Shown one piece after another: positions 52,103 through 61,959 of a stretch of DNA of 64,000 nt. The stretch is taken from assembly GCA_025359565.1 (NCBI GenBank), contig JANYFY010000025.1, positions 62,001-126,000 of the forward strand. Reading direction: 5' to 3'. Every line of letters starts with the position of its first letter. Position 1 is the stretch's first letter. The notes beneath the pieces are model-generated. The model was not told where the DNA came from. It searched no databases and saw nothing but the letters and a program-made list of their open reading frames with translations. The stretch comes from Gammaproteobacteria bacterium (GTDB taxonomy: Bacteria; Pseudomonadota; Gammaproteobacteria; Steroidobacterales; Steroidobacteraceae). Position numbers and translations under genes: made by a program.

Positions 52103-53491
52103 CTAACCCGCCGCCTTAACCGCCTGTATTAATTGGCCGACGGCCGCTTGAGCATCACCGTACAGCATGCGGGTTTGATCGAGACCGAACAAAGCATTGT
52201 CGATGCCGGAGAACCCCTGGCCCTGGCCACGCTTGATGACGATGACGTTTTTGGCTTTATCGGCCGATAAAATGGGCATACCGAAGATCGGGCTCGCCTT
52301 ATTGGTACGGGCGTCCGGGTTGACCACATCGTTGGCACCAATGATGAGCGCAACATCGGCAGTATCGAATTCTGCATTAATCTCGTCCAAATCAGAGATT
52401 AAATCGTAAGGCACGCCGGCTTCCGCGAGCAATACGTTCATATGGCCCGGCATGCGACCGGCGACGGGGTGGATAGCGAACTTGACGAGAACCCCGTGTT
52501 CGATCAAGAGCTGGCATAGCTCCCATACTTTGTGCTGACCTTGGGCGACCGCGAGGCCGTAGCCCGGCACTACGATAACTTTCTGTGAGAAAGCCATCAT
52601 GACGCCCGCATCTGACGCTTCGATGGGTTTTTGCGACCCCGCCATAGTGCCCGTGGAAGCGCCGGAGCTCTCGCCAAAGTTGGCGAACAGCACGTTGCCC
52701 AGTGACCGATTCATAGCTTTCGCCATGAGCTGCGTGAGCAGTGTGCCGGCAGCACCCACCACCATGCCCGCGATGATCATTGCCGCATTGTCGAGTACAA
52801 AACCTTCGAAGCTGACCGCAAGACCGGTTAGCGCGTTGTAGAGGGAAATCACTACCGGCATGTCAGCGCCACCGATCGGTAGCGTCATGGCGACGCCTAG
52901 GATCAGCGAGAACGCGAAGAATAGCGAGACCAGCGGGAGTTCCGATTTAACGCCGCAAATTACCGTGCAGCCTAATATGAGGACAATCACTAGAATGGCT
53001 AAGTTCATGGCTTTTTGGCCGCTGAAGCGCACCGACTTGGTAATGAGTCCTTGCAGTTTCGCAAACGCGATAAGGCTGCCGCTAAAGGACACGGCACCGA
53101 TGAAGCCGCCAATGATGGCAAGTGTCAGGTGTGCAAAGCTATGCTCATTGCCGCGATACAATGCTATCGCGGCGATCGCTGCGGCAGCACCACCGCCCAT
53201 CCCGTTATACAGCGCAATCATTTGCGGCATGTCAGTCATGGCAACACGCTTGCCGCTCACCCACGCAATCGCACCACCGGTGAGAATGGCGGCCACTACT
53301 AGCGCCATATTAAGAGTGGGTGTCATGAACGCGAGGGTCACCAAAGTGGCGAGTACCATGCCAGCCCCCGCCCAACGCACGCCGCTGACCGCGGTGACGG
53401 GCGAGCTCATGCGCTTTAACCCAAGGATAAATAGCGCGGCCGCGACGAGATAGGACAGTTGCGTCATGGTTTGGGCGTTCAGGGTATTCAT
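52103..53491 (-). CDS. pntB: NAD(P) transhydrogenase beta subunit
   Basis: 462 residues. N-terminal ~9 transmembrane helices and the C-terminal dIII NADP(H)-binding domain: VIVVPGYGLAVAQGQHKVWE, FAIHPVAGRMPGHMNVLLAE, DVALIIGANDVVNPDARTNK, VIKRGQGQGFSGIDNALF. Proton-translocating enzyme that makes NADPH from NADH. Start overlaps pntAB stop by 1 bp (TGATG). Confidence 0.97.
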   Translation of the reverse strand: MNTLNAQTMTQLSYLVAAALFILGLKRMSSPVTAVSGVRWAGAGMVLATLVTLAFMTPTLNMALVVAAILTGGAIAWVSGKRVAMTDMPQMIALYNGMGGGAAAAIAAIALYRGNEHSFAHLTLAIIGGFIGAVSFSGSLIAFAKLQGLITKSVRFSGQKAMNLAILVIVLILGCTVICGVKSELPLVSLFFAFSLILGVAMTLPIGGADMPVVISLYNALTGLAVSFEGFVLDNAAMIIAGMVVGAAGTLLTQLMAKAMNRSLGNVLFANFGESSGASTGTMAGSQKPIEASDAGVMMAFSQKVIVVPGYGLAVAQGQHKVWELCQLLIEHGVLVKFAIHPVAGRMPGHMNVLLAEAGVPYDLISDLDEINAEFDTADVALIIGANDVVNPDARTNKASPIFGMPILSADKAKNVIVIKRGQGQGFSGIDNALFGLDQTRMLYGDAQAAVGQLIQAVKAAG

Positions 53492-53802
53492 CAGTGGCCC
53501 TGCTTCTTGCCAGCCGCGTTCTTACCGGCCGAGACAAACATTTTTAACATTCGTTCAGTGACTACGTACCCGCCGACAGCATTACCCGCAGCGAGGATGA
53601 CGCCGATAAAACCGATTACGCGTAATAACGGCGTATCTGCTGCACCGAGCGCGACCATGGCACCCACGAGGACAATGCCGTGCACGAAATTAGACCCCGA
53701 CATCAGCGGAGTGTGCAGGATGACCGGTACGCGTGAAATCACTTCGTAGCCAGTGAAGGCCGCAAGCATAAAAATATATAAGGCGATGACACCATCAATC
53801 AT
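53491..53802 (-). CDS. pntAB: NAD(P) transhydrogenase alpha subunit, membrane part
   Basis: 103 residues with three transmembrane helices (about 4-22, 38-60, 62-82), corresponding to the C-terminal membrane piece of the E. coli alpha subunit, here a separate gene as in alphaproteobacteria and some gammaproteobacteria. TPLMSGSNFVHGIVLVGAM and RVIGFIGVILAAGNAVGGYV are typical. 4 bp after pntAA. Confidence 0.96.
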   Translation of the reverse strand: MIDGVIALYIFMLAAFTGYEVISRVPVILHTPLMSGSNFVHGIVLVGAMVALGAADTPLLRVIGFIGVILAAGNAVGGYVVTERMLKMFVSAGKNAAGKKQGH

Positions 53803-53806
53803 AGTA

Positions 53807-54946
53807 TTAACCTTTAGACGCGTTTAACACGTCGAGTGCTTTGCGAGTTGCTTCGTGTTTAATTTGCCCGTCATGCGTGAGCACACACCCGGCAAATACT
53901 TCGTCGCTCCAATCGATCAGGAGTTCGCCTTTCACGAGCGCGGGCTTGAGTAGATTGAATAGATTGCGCGCATACATTTCGCTGGCGTGAAAGGGCAGTT
54001 GCGCCGGTAAGTTGACGGGCCCTAAAATTCTGACCCCGCCGTGAATGACAGTCTCGCCCGCACGGGTCAATTCGCAATTACCGCCTTGCTCCGCGGCGAT
54101 ATCGACGACGATCGCACCGGTCTTCATCCGTTCCACCGCCGCTTTGCTAATAATGCGAGGTGCGGCGCGACCCGGAACGGAGGCGGTACAAATGACGGCA
54201 TCGCACGCGGCGATACGGGCATCGAGTACTTCTTGTTGTTGGGATTTTTCTTCCGCAGTAAGCTCGCGCGCGTAGCCGCCGACCCCCTCCGCCGAGACAC
54301 CGGTTTCGATGAACTTCGCCCCGAGCGATTTAACTTGTTCGCGAGTGGCACTGCGCACGTCATAGGCTTCGACCACCGCCCCTAAGCGTTTAGCCGTGGC
54401 AATGGCCTGTAATCCGGCGACACCGACGCCGATTACCAGCACCGTTGCCGGGCGAATGGTGCCCGCTGCGGTGGTTAGCATAGGTAGAAATTTATCCAAG
54501 GTATTGGCAGCAATGAGCACCGCTTTATAGCCAGCCACCGAGGCCTGGGAGGAGAGGGCGTCCATTGACTGAGCACGAGATATGCGGGGTACTAGTTCTG
54601 CCGATAGGCTGGTAACGCGCCGGGCCACAAGGGCTTTGACTAGGTCGGCTCTGGCGTAAGCCTGCATATAACCGACCACGAGCGCACCGGGTTGCAGGGC
54701 ATTGACTTCATCAAGGCTCGGCGGCTGGACTTTTAACAGTATATTGGCGGTTGCCAATATGGCAGCGGAGTCGCTAAATTCAGCATCTGTAAAGAGACTA
54801 TCTGGGAAACGAGCCTGTATGCCCGCCCCCCGTTCAATCAAAACGCGGGCACCCGCCGTCTTAAATTTAGTGGCGACCTCGGGAACGATGGCCACGCGAG
54901 TTTCATTGAGAACGGTCTCCCTGAGGACACCAATGACGACAGGCAT
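53807..54946 (-). CDS. pntAA: NAD(P) transhydrogenase alpha subunit, NAD-binding part
   Basis: About 379 residues from the ATG at 54946, which has GGAG upstream and matches the family start MPVVIGVLRETVLNETRVAI. NAD(H)-binding dI domain: ATVLVIGVGVAGLQAIATAK, VEAYDVRSATREQVKSLGAK, and the mobile loop region. The frame is open upstream to 55096, but those 50 residues are not conserved and would overlap the HNH gene. First gene of the pntAA-pntAB-pntB operon. Confidence 0.95.
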   Translation of the reverse strand: MPVVIGVLRETVLNETRVAIVPEVATKFKTAGARVLIERGAGIQARFPDSLFTDAEFSDSAAILATANILLKVQPPSLDEVNALQPGALVVGYMQAYARADLVKALVARRVTSLSAELVPRISRAQSMDALSSQASVAGYKAVLIAANTLDKFLPMLTTAAGTIRPATVLVIGVGVAGLQAIATAKRLGAVVEAYDVRSATREQVKSLGAKFIETGVSAEGVGGYARELTAEEKSQQQEVLDARIAACDAVICTASVPGRAAPRIISKAAVERMKTGAIVVDIAAEQGGNCELTRAGETVIHGGVRILGPVNLPAQLPFHASEMYARNLFNLLKPALVKGELLIDWSDEVFAGCVLTHDGQIKHEATRKALDVLNASKG

Positions 54947-55006
54947 GTGAGGATATCTCCAGAAAGATTGAATTATGACATAGGAGTCGTTTATTGTTAG
55001 CGAGTT

Positions 55007-55681
55007 ATGAAGCCTGAAATTCACGGAAATGTCCAAGTGTTGGACTGGCGCGACGACTTTGGGGTCGTATCGCAAGGCTATCCTTTGTCGCAACAAATTC
55101 TGCGCACGGATGTGTCGGGCATGCCCTTAGAGTGGGTGGATTATCGGGAGGCGGCGCGGTTGTATCACACCGAACAGGTCGCTTATGCGTGTGGGACCCT
55201 GCTTTATCGGCTTTACGGCGGGACTTGCGCGAAGACTGGCCTACGTACCACGGTGGATGTTAACTCCATTATTGCGACGCTTGGGCATACGGGAAATCCC
55301 GGCAATTTACGGGGTGCAGGCTATACCCCCCCGCTTAATAATCAGACGCTGTTTCGGCGCGATGCCTACCTTTGCCTGTATTGTGGCGCGCGGTTTACTT
55401 ATAGCCTGTTGTCGCGAGATCATGTCACGCCTTTTAGTCGCGGCGGCCAGGATCATTGGAAGAACGTAGTATCGGCTTGCCGACGTTGCAACAATGCGAA
55501 AGCTTCGCGCACGCCGGAACAGGCGGGTATGCAATTGCTCGCCGTGCCATTTACGCCGACGTATGCGGAATACATTTTTTTGAAGGGCCGCCGGGTACTT
55601 GCGGATCAAATGGAGTATTTGGTCGCGCATTTTCCGCGTTCTAGCCCGCTGCACGAGCGCATGCAACGCTGGCCGATGTGA
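55007..55681 (+). CDS. HNH endonuclease
   Basis: 224 residues. C-terminal HNH domain: CLYCGARFTYSLLSRDHVTP with zinc Cys pair and catalytic His, followed by SRGGQDHWKNVVSACRRCNN (Asn, second Cys pair) and a closing A-S-R-T-P-E. The N-terminal 115 residues (VLDWRDDFGVVSQGYPLSQQ) are of no known domain. Such stand-alone HNH genes are common in proteobacterial chromosomes. Divergent from pntAA and coupled to the exonuclease by a 4-bp overlap. Confidence 0.92.
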   Translation: MKPEIHGNVQVLDWRDDFGVVSQGYPLSQQILRTDVSGMPLEWVDYREAARLYHTEQVAYACGTLLYRLYGGTCAKTGLRTTVDVNSIIATLGHTGNPGNLRGAGYTPPLNNQTLFRRDAYLCLYCGARFTYSLLSRDHVTPFSRGGQDHWKNVVSACRRCNNAKASRTPEQAGMQLLAVPFTPTYAEYIFLKGRRVLADQMEYLVAHFPRSSPLHERMQRWPM

Positions 55682-56595
55682 GTTTGCTGGGCCGATCCGG
55701 CGTCGTTTATTATGTGGACGCCAGCTATTTTATCTTTCGGGCCTATCATTCTATGCCTCCCGACATGGTAGATGGCGACGGCAATGCCACTCATGCGCTC
55801 TATGGATTCGCTCGATTTTTATCCGACTTATTGGAAGAAGTTAGGCCGGAACGCATCGGGATTGCCTTCGATCAAAGTCTTAAATCCGAGACGTCTTTTC
55901 GCAATGGGATTTACCCTGCATATAAAGCCAATCGCGACGCGCCACCTGCGGATTTAGAGCGTCAATTCTCGCTGTGTCGAGAATTTTGCCGGCTGATGGG
56001 GCTTGCCGAATATGCGAGTGCTCACTATGAGGCGGACGATATTATTGGCACGCTTGCAGCGCGCTCGCGTGCAGCGGGCTTGAGGAATGTATTAGTGACT
56101 CGCGACAAAGATTTGTCACAGTTAATCCGCCAAGGCGATATATTTTGGGATTACAGCGGCAATATGCGCTATCAATATGAGGATATTGGTGAGCGTTTTG
56201 GCACGACGCCGGAACTCATTGCAGATTTTTTGGCCCTGACAGGTGACGCGGTAGATAACATTCCGGGCGTTCCGGGCGTCGGTAGAAAGACCGCGACCGA
56301 GTTGTTCGCGGTGTTTGGTTCGCTGGATGATCTATATGCCAACCTTGAGCGTGTGCCGATGATGAAACTACGCGGGGCAATGGGTATTGCCGCTAAGTTG
56401 CGGCTGCACAAAGAGGCGGCCTATTTCGCGCGACAGTTAACCGGAATAGTGTGCGATATACCGTTGGCGGCGACGTTAGATGATTTAAAATTACAACCGC
56501 CGCAGGTGTCGGCATTAGATGAGTTTTTTGACACGCATGGGTTTGGCAGTATCCTTCGTAGGCAAGCACGCCGTATTGCGCAAATAGGGATTTAG
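55678..56595 (+). CDS. 5'-3' exonuclease (FEN family, Xni/Pol I-N like)
   Basis: 305 residues from a GTG in a GTGA overlap with the HNH gene. Flap-endonuclease fold: [18 protein letters not shown] (metal Asp), [34 protein letters not shown] (acidic cluster), [12 protein letters not shown], and H3TH motif [20 protein letters not shown]. No polymerase domain, so it is a stand-alone enzyme like ExoIX or the Pol I N-domain homologues. Coupled translation with a nuclease suggests joint DNA processing; unproven. Confidence 0.94.
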   Translation: MSLLGRSGVVYYVDASYFIFRAYHSMPPDMVDGDGNATHALYGFARFLSDLLEEVRPERIGIAFDQSLKSETSFRNGIYPAYKANRDAPPADLERQFSLCREFCRLMGLAEYASAHYEADDIIGTLAARSRAAGLRNVLVTRDKDLSQLIRQGDIFWDYSGNMRYQYEDIGERFGTTPELIADFLALTGDAVDNIPGVPGVGRKTATELFAVFGSLDDLYANLERVPMMKLRGAMGIAAKLRLHKEAAYFARQLTGIVCDIPLAATLDDLKLQPPQVSALDEFFDTHGFGSILRRQARRIAQIGI

Positions 56596-56599
56596 CACC

Positions 56600-58891
56600 A
56601 TGGCTCAAAAAAATATCGAATCAGAAATGCATGAAATGCGAGTGATCCCGCCGAGTCCGGAATTTAAGAAACGGGCGAGCTTACAAGAGGCGGAGTTAAA
56701 TACACTCTATGAGCATGCCGCTGCAGATTACATCGGATTTTGGGCCAATCTTGCGGTGACCGAGCTTGCGTGGCACAAGCCTTTTACGCACGCATTGAAT
56801 GATGCTCAAGCTCCCAACTATCGCTGGTTTGCCGATGGAGAGCTTAACGTTTCCTATAATTGTCTAGACGTGAATCTCGCTCATCATGCCGACAAACTCG
56901 CTATTGTGTTCGAGGGAGAACCGGGTGATGTGGTCAAGCTGACTTATCGGGAATTGCACCGCGAAGTTTCTCGGCTAGGTAATGCGTTAAGAGCTCAGGG
57001 CATCCAAAAAGGGGATCGCGTAGTTATCTACATGCCGATGATACCCGAGGCCGTCATTGCCATGCAGGCCTGCGCGCGTATTGGGGCGGTGCATTCGGTA
57101 GTGTTTGGCGGTTTTTCCGCTAACGCTGTGCAGGATAGGATTGAAGATGCCGGTGCGAAGATGGTGATCACCGCAGATGGTGGATGGCGTGGCGGGAAGC
57201 GAGTCGAGTTGAAGCAAGCCGTCGATAAGGCGCTTGAGGGAGGCTGTCGTACGGTTGAGTGCGTTATTGTAGTCGAGCGGACAGGCGGACCCTGCAGCAT
57301 GCAAGCGGGGCGCGATATCTGGTGGCAGGACGTGGTCAGCGGACGTAGCGAAGTTTGTACACCTGAGTGGGTTGAGGCGGAACATCCGCTTTTTTTGCTG
57401 TACACCTCAGGATCGACGGGAAAACCTAAGGGTATCCAGCACTCCAGTGCTGGCTATTTGTTGGGAGTGAAATTAACGAGTCGTTGGACTTTTGATTTTC
57501 AAGCCGCTGATGTGTTTTGGTGTACCGCCGATGTGGGCTGGGTCACTGGACACAGCTATGTGGCGTATGGCCCGTTAGCCGCGGGTGCTACCGTGATGAT
57601 ATATGAAGGCGGACCCACTTTTCCAGATGGAGGGCGCTTTTGGCAGATCTGCGAATCACACGGGGTGACTATTTTCTACACTGCCCCTACCGCGATTCGC
57701 GCGTTGATGAAGTTAGGGGATGACATACCGGCCAAGTACAACTTAAAGAAACTACGCTTGTTGGGCAGCGTAGGCGAGCCGATCAACCCTGAGGCTTGGA
57801 TGTGGTATCACCGCGTCATTGGTAAACAGCGTTGTCCCATTGTCGATACTTGGTGGCAAACCGAAACCGGTTGCATCATGATGACGCCGGTTCCAGGTGT
57901 CACTCCCACGAAGCCTGGGTCGTGCTGTAAACCGTTACCTGGGATTTTTATTGATATCGTTGATGATGAAGGTCGCGCTGTTAAGAAAGTGAACGCCGGT
58001 GGCTATCTGGTTATTAAACGACCCTGGCCTTCAATGTTGCGGACTATTTGGGGTGACAATGAGCGTTACTTAAGTACTTACTGGGAGAAATTCCAGAACC
58101 GTTATTACGTGGCGGGTGATTCTGCGCATCGTGACGCGGATGGGTATTACTGGCTAATGGGGCGTATTGATGACGTGCTGAACGTCGCGGGGCATCGACT
58201 CGGTACGATGGAAATTGAGTCAGCGTTGGTGGCGCACTCCCGAGTCGCTGAATCTGCGGTAGTCAGTAAACTGCATGATGTTAAGGGTGAGTCAGTGTTT
58301 GCTTACGTGGTGCTGAAGGGCGCGCGTCCTCTGCCGGGCGCTGCAGAAACAGCGTTAATCGCCGAACTGCGTGACTGGGTTGGAGCGCAGCTTAGTCCCA
58401 TTGCTAAGCCGGATGAAATCCGTTTGACGGAGCAATTGCCCAAGACACGGTCGGGTAAAATTATGCGGCGACTGCTGCGGTCGCTCGCGCGGGGTGAGGC
58501 TATTCTGCAGGATATATCGACCCTTGAAAACCCAGCGATTTTGGATCAGCTACGGGACGGTGGCGTTGCGGTGTCGGCGCCCGCCGCGGCGGTGGTCGTT
58601 AAGAGAGCCAAGAGGCAGGCCGCTACGAGGAAAGTAGCTACTCGAAAAAAAGTAATTCGGAAAAAAGCTATGCGGAAGAAAGCTACGCGGAAGAAAGCTA
58701 CGCGGAAGAAAGTGAACAATAAAGGTTTGCCGCGCAAAAGGGGCGTGGTTAAATCGAAAAAACTGCCGTCAGGCGCTAAGGTTAAGCGCGCTAAACCTTT
58801 ACCAATGGCGAAGACGCAGGCTCGGCGTAAGGTTCCGGTGCGACGTAAGGTCCGTGGTAGGGTCCGTGGTAAGGTCCATGCGAAAAAGTAA
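56600..58891 (+). CDS. acs: Acetyl-CoA synthetase with H1-like basic C-terminal extension
   Basis: 763 residues. Residues 1-650 are a normal AMP-forming acetyl-CoA synthetase: ACS_N, P-loop [50 protein letters not shown], hinge/ATP site [20 protein letters not shown] and the acetylation site [14 protein letters not shown]. It then carries about 105 extra residues rich in Lys/Arg/Ala with [10 protein letters not shown]-type repeats, like histone H1/AlgP tails. The extension is in frame with no stop, and part arises from a 15-bp tandem repeat. The tail may bind nucleic acid or polyphosphate. Confidence 0.95.
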   Translation: MAQKNIESEMHEMRVIPPSPEFKKRASLQEAELNTLYEHAAADYIGFWANLAVTELAWHKPFTHALNDAQAPNYRWFADGELNVSYNCLDVNLAHHADKLAIVFEGEPGDVVKLTYRELHREVSRLGNALRAQGIQKGDRVVIYMPMIPEAVIAMQACARIGAVHSVVFGGFSANAVQDRIEDAGAKMVITADGGWRGGKRVELKQAVDKALEGGCRTVECVIVVERTGGPCSMQAGRDIWWQDVVSGRSEVCTPEWVEAEHPLFLLYTSGSTGKPKGIQHSSAGYLLGVKLTSRWTFDFQAADVFWCTADVGWVTGHSYVAYGPLAAGATVMIYEGGPTFPDGGRFWQICESHGVTIFYTAPTAIRALMKLGDDIPAKYNLKKLRLLGSVGEPINPEAWMWYHRVIGKQRCPIVDTWWQTETGCIMMTPVPGVTPTKPGSCCKPLPGIFIDIVDDEGRAVKKVNAGGYLVIKRPWPSMLRTIWGDNERYLSTYWEKFQNRYYVAGDSAHRDADGYYWLMGRIDDVLNVAGHRLGTMEIESALVAHSRVAESAVVSKLHDVKGESVFAYVVLKGARPLPGAAETALIAELRDWVGAQLSPIAKPDEIRLTEQLPKTRSGKIMRRLLRSLARGEAILQDISTLENPAILDQLRDGGVAVSAPAAAVVVKRAKRQAATRKVATRKKVIRKKAMRKKATRKKATRKKVNNKGLPRKRGVVKSKKLPSGAKVKRAKPLPMAKTQARRKVPVRRKVRGRVRGKVHAKK
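58672..58716. repeat. 15-bp tandem repeat in acs tail
   Basis: gcggaagaaagctac at 58672-58686 and 58687-58701, with a third partial copy from 58702. It encodes the RKKAT repeats of the basic tail. Confidence 0.88.
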
Positions 58892-58904
58892 TTTTCTGTG
58901 CAAG

Positions 58905-58930
58905 GCCTGCGCACCCAATTGAGCGCAGGC
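58905..58930. terminator. Hairpin between convergent acs and TonB receptor
   Basis: Perfect 8-bp stem GCCTGCGC / GCGCAGGC with a 10-nt loop, 14 bp after the acs stop and 55 bp after the receptor stop. It has no clear U-tract on the plus strand and a weak one on the minus strand. Position suggests a shared terminator. Confidence 0.5.
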
Positions 58931-58985
58931 ACCCCCAATGCCTTGTTAACCTCCGGTCACCGCTTGCGCGCGTGATTGCACGCCA

Positions 58986-61919
58986 TCATTGCCGCAAGTT
59001 GAAGCGCGCGCCCGCGTAGTAATAGCGACCTAGCGGGGAGATCGGGATGTTGGTGAAGAAGGAGGCGGGATCGGGCTTCTGATCCGTTAAATTGTTGACT
59101 CCGACGTAAAACTGATAGCGATCCTGAATGTCGAACTTGACTTGTGCATCATGCTGCCAAAGTGCCTTCAGGCGAAGATACTGGGGAGCGGCGTAGTTTG
59201 GGCTGGCGTCGGTGATCGCGCGAGTGAATGCGCGAGTAGCATCGTTCCACCGTAGGTTGTAGTTGACGGTGACGGCATTCAAGGTCCAAGTCGGCGAGAA
59301 GTTGGCAGTCAACCGTGGCTTGAAGGGCTGATCGACTTGATTGTCAGCCACTGCGCCTGGGATAGCAACCTGGTCTAACTTGTGGAGATAACCTCCGACC
59401 AGCCTTACGTCGAATGTACCGATTTGCGCGGTCCGGATCAGGTAATCCATATTGATATCAAGACCCGCGGTGTGAAAGCGGGCGACATTCAGCGGGCCCA
59501 CAACGAAGCTATTGATGATGCCGGTCCCTTGCGTGCGCGTGAATTGGTTGCAGAATTGATTGGGAACGGTGGGCTGATCGACGCATAGGTTGGCGAGAGT
59601 ACCGGCGTCGATCTGATTTATGGCGTCTTTCAGATTAATGTCGTACCAGTCGAAAGAGACGTTAAGCCCGCTCAGGAAGCTCGGACGCAACAGCAAGCCC
59701 GCAGTCCAAGTGCGCGCGACCTCGGGCTTGAGATTCGGGTTGCCAGACGAAGTCCCGACCACAAAATTGCCGGTCTGCAGTCCGGGCGAGACGACGGCAC
59801 CGACCGCCGCGAGCGTTGCCGCACAATTGGCCTGACGATATTGGGTGCCGCTATTGATCTGGGCGGGCGTGCACGGATCGGTGAAGAAATTCGATGCGCC
59901 GAACGTCGGCTGGAATAGTTCGCCGATGTTGGGTGCACGCACCGCTTTGCCGTAGCTGCCACGCAGCGCAACGTCGCTCACGGGCGCATAGGTGACGTTA
60001 AACTGCCAGGTGTTGGTTTTGCCAATCGTCGAATATTGCGAGTAGCGGGCGGCGGCACCGACGGATAGTACGTTGGCGAAGCGACGATCCTTCAGTATCG
60101 GCACCTCGACTTCGCCGAAAGCCTCCTTGACGTTGAATTGCCCGCGAGAAGCGCTTACCACGCTCGGCTCGTCGAATTGAAAATATAGCCCATTGGCAAT
60201 ATTGGCGTTTGGATCGAAGCGACTGGATTCGCGGCGATACTCTGCACCCACGGCGTACTTGACCGGCCCACCGGGTACCTGCAGGAACTGCCCAAAATCA
60301 CCGCTGACGCTCGCGCTGGCTACCTGCTGCTCGACCTTGGCGTTACTGACGTTGTTGGTGCGGAAGTAAGCCAGTTGCTGGGGTGTTACCGGGCCGGCGC
60401 CGAACAGGCTAACCGGGATGCAGCCCGCTCCCGGATTATTCGCGGGATTGCAAACGATCTGGCCCGTCACAGGGTCACGAACGGCGTCGATCGCATCGGT
60501 GTATTGCTTCCTCAGTCGGTCGCCGATTTTGGTGATGGGATCCTTCGTCACTCCATATTCATAATAGGCGTCCCACTTCGCATGGTCTGAGATCTGCCCT
60601 GAAGCGTCGATCACGGCGCGAAAAGTTTGCCGATTATCCTCTTCGCCCGGGCGCCCGTAGTCGAGGTTGTCGCGACTGACGAGCACACTAGGGAGCCCAC
60701 GCGCGAGCGCGGCATCGTGGATCGAGGTCGGCACAAACGGGTTGCTCAGGCTAACGGGGAAGCCATAGGTTCCGGTGTATTGGCCTAAGCTGCTCGTGTG
60801 GTTTTCGACATACTTTGCCTCGACCGATAGCGCGAAAGCGTCCGAGTAGTCGTAGTGCCCGAGCAGGTTGATAGCGTTTCGCTTGGTTTTGGGGAAGAGA
60901 TCTCCCTGGTAGAAGCCGGCGACCTCGGTGCCGACGCCGCCAACTTGGTAGTAAGCGGCAGGCACGCCGGGATCATAGGGACGGCCGAGGCCATCGAAAC
61001 TGGGATTTGCATCGTTGCCCAAGACAACCGCACCGATCGGTGATTCGCCCACATACCTAATGCCGCCGACAAGAATATTTTGCGGTGCGGTAAGGTCGCC
61101 AGCCGAATAGGCGTCATTGGGAATAATGAATTTGCGCTGGCTGAACCTTAAGAAAGGGCGATCGTCGTTGGCGACCGCATCGTCGGCGTTGTACTCGTAA
61201 GCCAACGTCACATTGCCCTTCCCGTCGCCGAAGTTCTTACCGGCGGCCAACGATGCGAAGCGATTGCCGGCGTCCCCATAGCGGGATCTGCCGTACTGGG
61301 CTCTCCCGGTGACACCCTCGAAATCCCGCTTGAGGATAAAGTTGACAACACCGGTTACGCCGTCGGCACCGTAAATCGCCGAGACCGCGCCGGTTAGCAC
61401 GTCGACCCGCTCGATCAGGTCGGTCGGGATGGTGTTGATATCCACCGCCGCCGTGCTCACCTCGCCAGCCACGTGCCGCCGCCCATTGACCAGCACTAGC
61501 GTGCGGTTAGGGCCGAGACCACGCAAATCAAGTTCATTCAGGCCGGTCTGGCCGAAGGTGCCGTAGGTGCCTTTTCCACCCGAGGTCTTCGCGCTGTCTT
61601 CTGAATTCGAAAGCGCCGGCACGCGCTCAAGGAAATTGGTGAGATTGATGTTGCCCGATTGCTGAATGTTGGTCGCGTTGAACGAGACGATTGGATTCGG
61701 CGCTTCGAAATCGGGTCGCGCAATGCGGGAGCCGGTAACCACGTACTCTTTGAGCGCTGTGCTTTGATCGGTAGCGGCTTTCGCGTCGGCAGGCGCGGGG
61801 CCAGCCGACGACGGTGTTGCGGGCTGTGCGCTGTCAGTCGCCTGCGCGAGGGCGCTGGTCGAAAATATCGCTGCGCCGGTCAGCAGCAGCGCGCGTGAGG
61901 TATTGGCAAGCATCATCAT
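58986..61919 (-). CDS. TonB-dependent outer-membrane receptor (large type)
   Basis: 977 residues from the first of three ATG at 61919, preceded by GGGGAG 6 bp upstream. Signal peptide ends STSALA-QA, then plug start EYVVTGSRIARPDFEAPNPI, NLTNFLERVPALSNSE, AVSAIYGADGVTGVVNFILK, a long barrel, and the final strand LGRYYYAGARFNLRQ. Different subfamily from the receptors at 31829 and 46215 (the one with the GSRI plug motif, common for carbohydrate or oligopeptide uptake). Third gene of the operon after agaS and MFS. Confidence 0.94.
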   Translation of the reverse strand: MMMLANTSRALLLTGAAIFSTSALAQATDSAQPATPSSAGPAPADAKAATDQSTALKEYVVTGSRIARPDFEAPNPIVSFNATNIQQSGNINLTNFLERVPALSNSEDSAKTSGGKGTYGTFGQTGLNELDLRGLGPNRTLVLVNGRRHVAGEVSTAAVDINTIPTDLIERVDVLTGAVSAIYGADGVTGVVNFILKRDFEGVTGRAQYGRSRYGDAGNRFASLAAGKNFGDGKGNVTLAYEYNADDAVANDDRPFLRFSQRKFIIPNDAYSAGDLTAPQNILVGGIRYVGESPIGAVVLGNDANPSFDGLGRPYDPGVPAAYYQVGGVGTEVAGFYQGDLFPKTKRNAINLLGHYDYSDAFALSVEAKYVENHTSSLGQYTGTYGFPVSLSNPFVPTSIHDAALARGLPSVLVSRDNLDYGRPGEEDNRQTFRAVIDASGQISDHAKWDAYYEYGVTKDPITKIGDRLRKQYTDAIDAVRDPVTGQIVCNPANNPGAGCIPVSLFGAGPVTPQQLAYFRTNNVSNAKVEQQVASASVSGDFGQFLQVPGGPVKYAVGAEYRRESSRFDPNANIANGLYFQFDEPSVVSASRGQFNVKEAFGEVEVPILKDRRFANVLSVGAAARYSQYSTIGKTNTWQFNVTYAPVSDVALRGSYGKAVRAPNIGELFQPTFGASNFFTDPCTPAQINSGTQYRQANCAATLAAVGAVVSPGLQTGNFVVGTSSGNPNLKPEVARTWTAGLLLRPSFLSGLNVSFDWYDINLKDAINQIDAGTLANLCVDQPTVPNQFCNQFTRTQGTGIINSFVVGPLNVARFHTAGLDINMDYLIRTAQIGTFDVRLVGGYLHKLDQVAIPGAVADNQVDQPFKPRLTANFSPTWTLNAVTVNYNLRWNDATRAFTRAITDASPNYAAPQYLRLKALWQHDAQVKFDIQDRYQFYVGVNNLTDQKPDPASFFTNIPISPLGRYYYAGARFNLRQ

Positions 61920-61959
61920 GGTATCTCCCCTTATCGTCTTCACCGCGGATCGCGGCCTC

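Noticed and set aside
54947-55096. N-terminal extension of pntAA to 55096
   Set aside because: The 50 extra residues are not conserved and overlap the HNH gene; MPVVIGVLRET at 54946 is the family start with a ribosome site.
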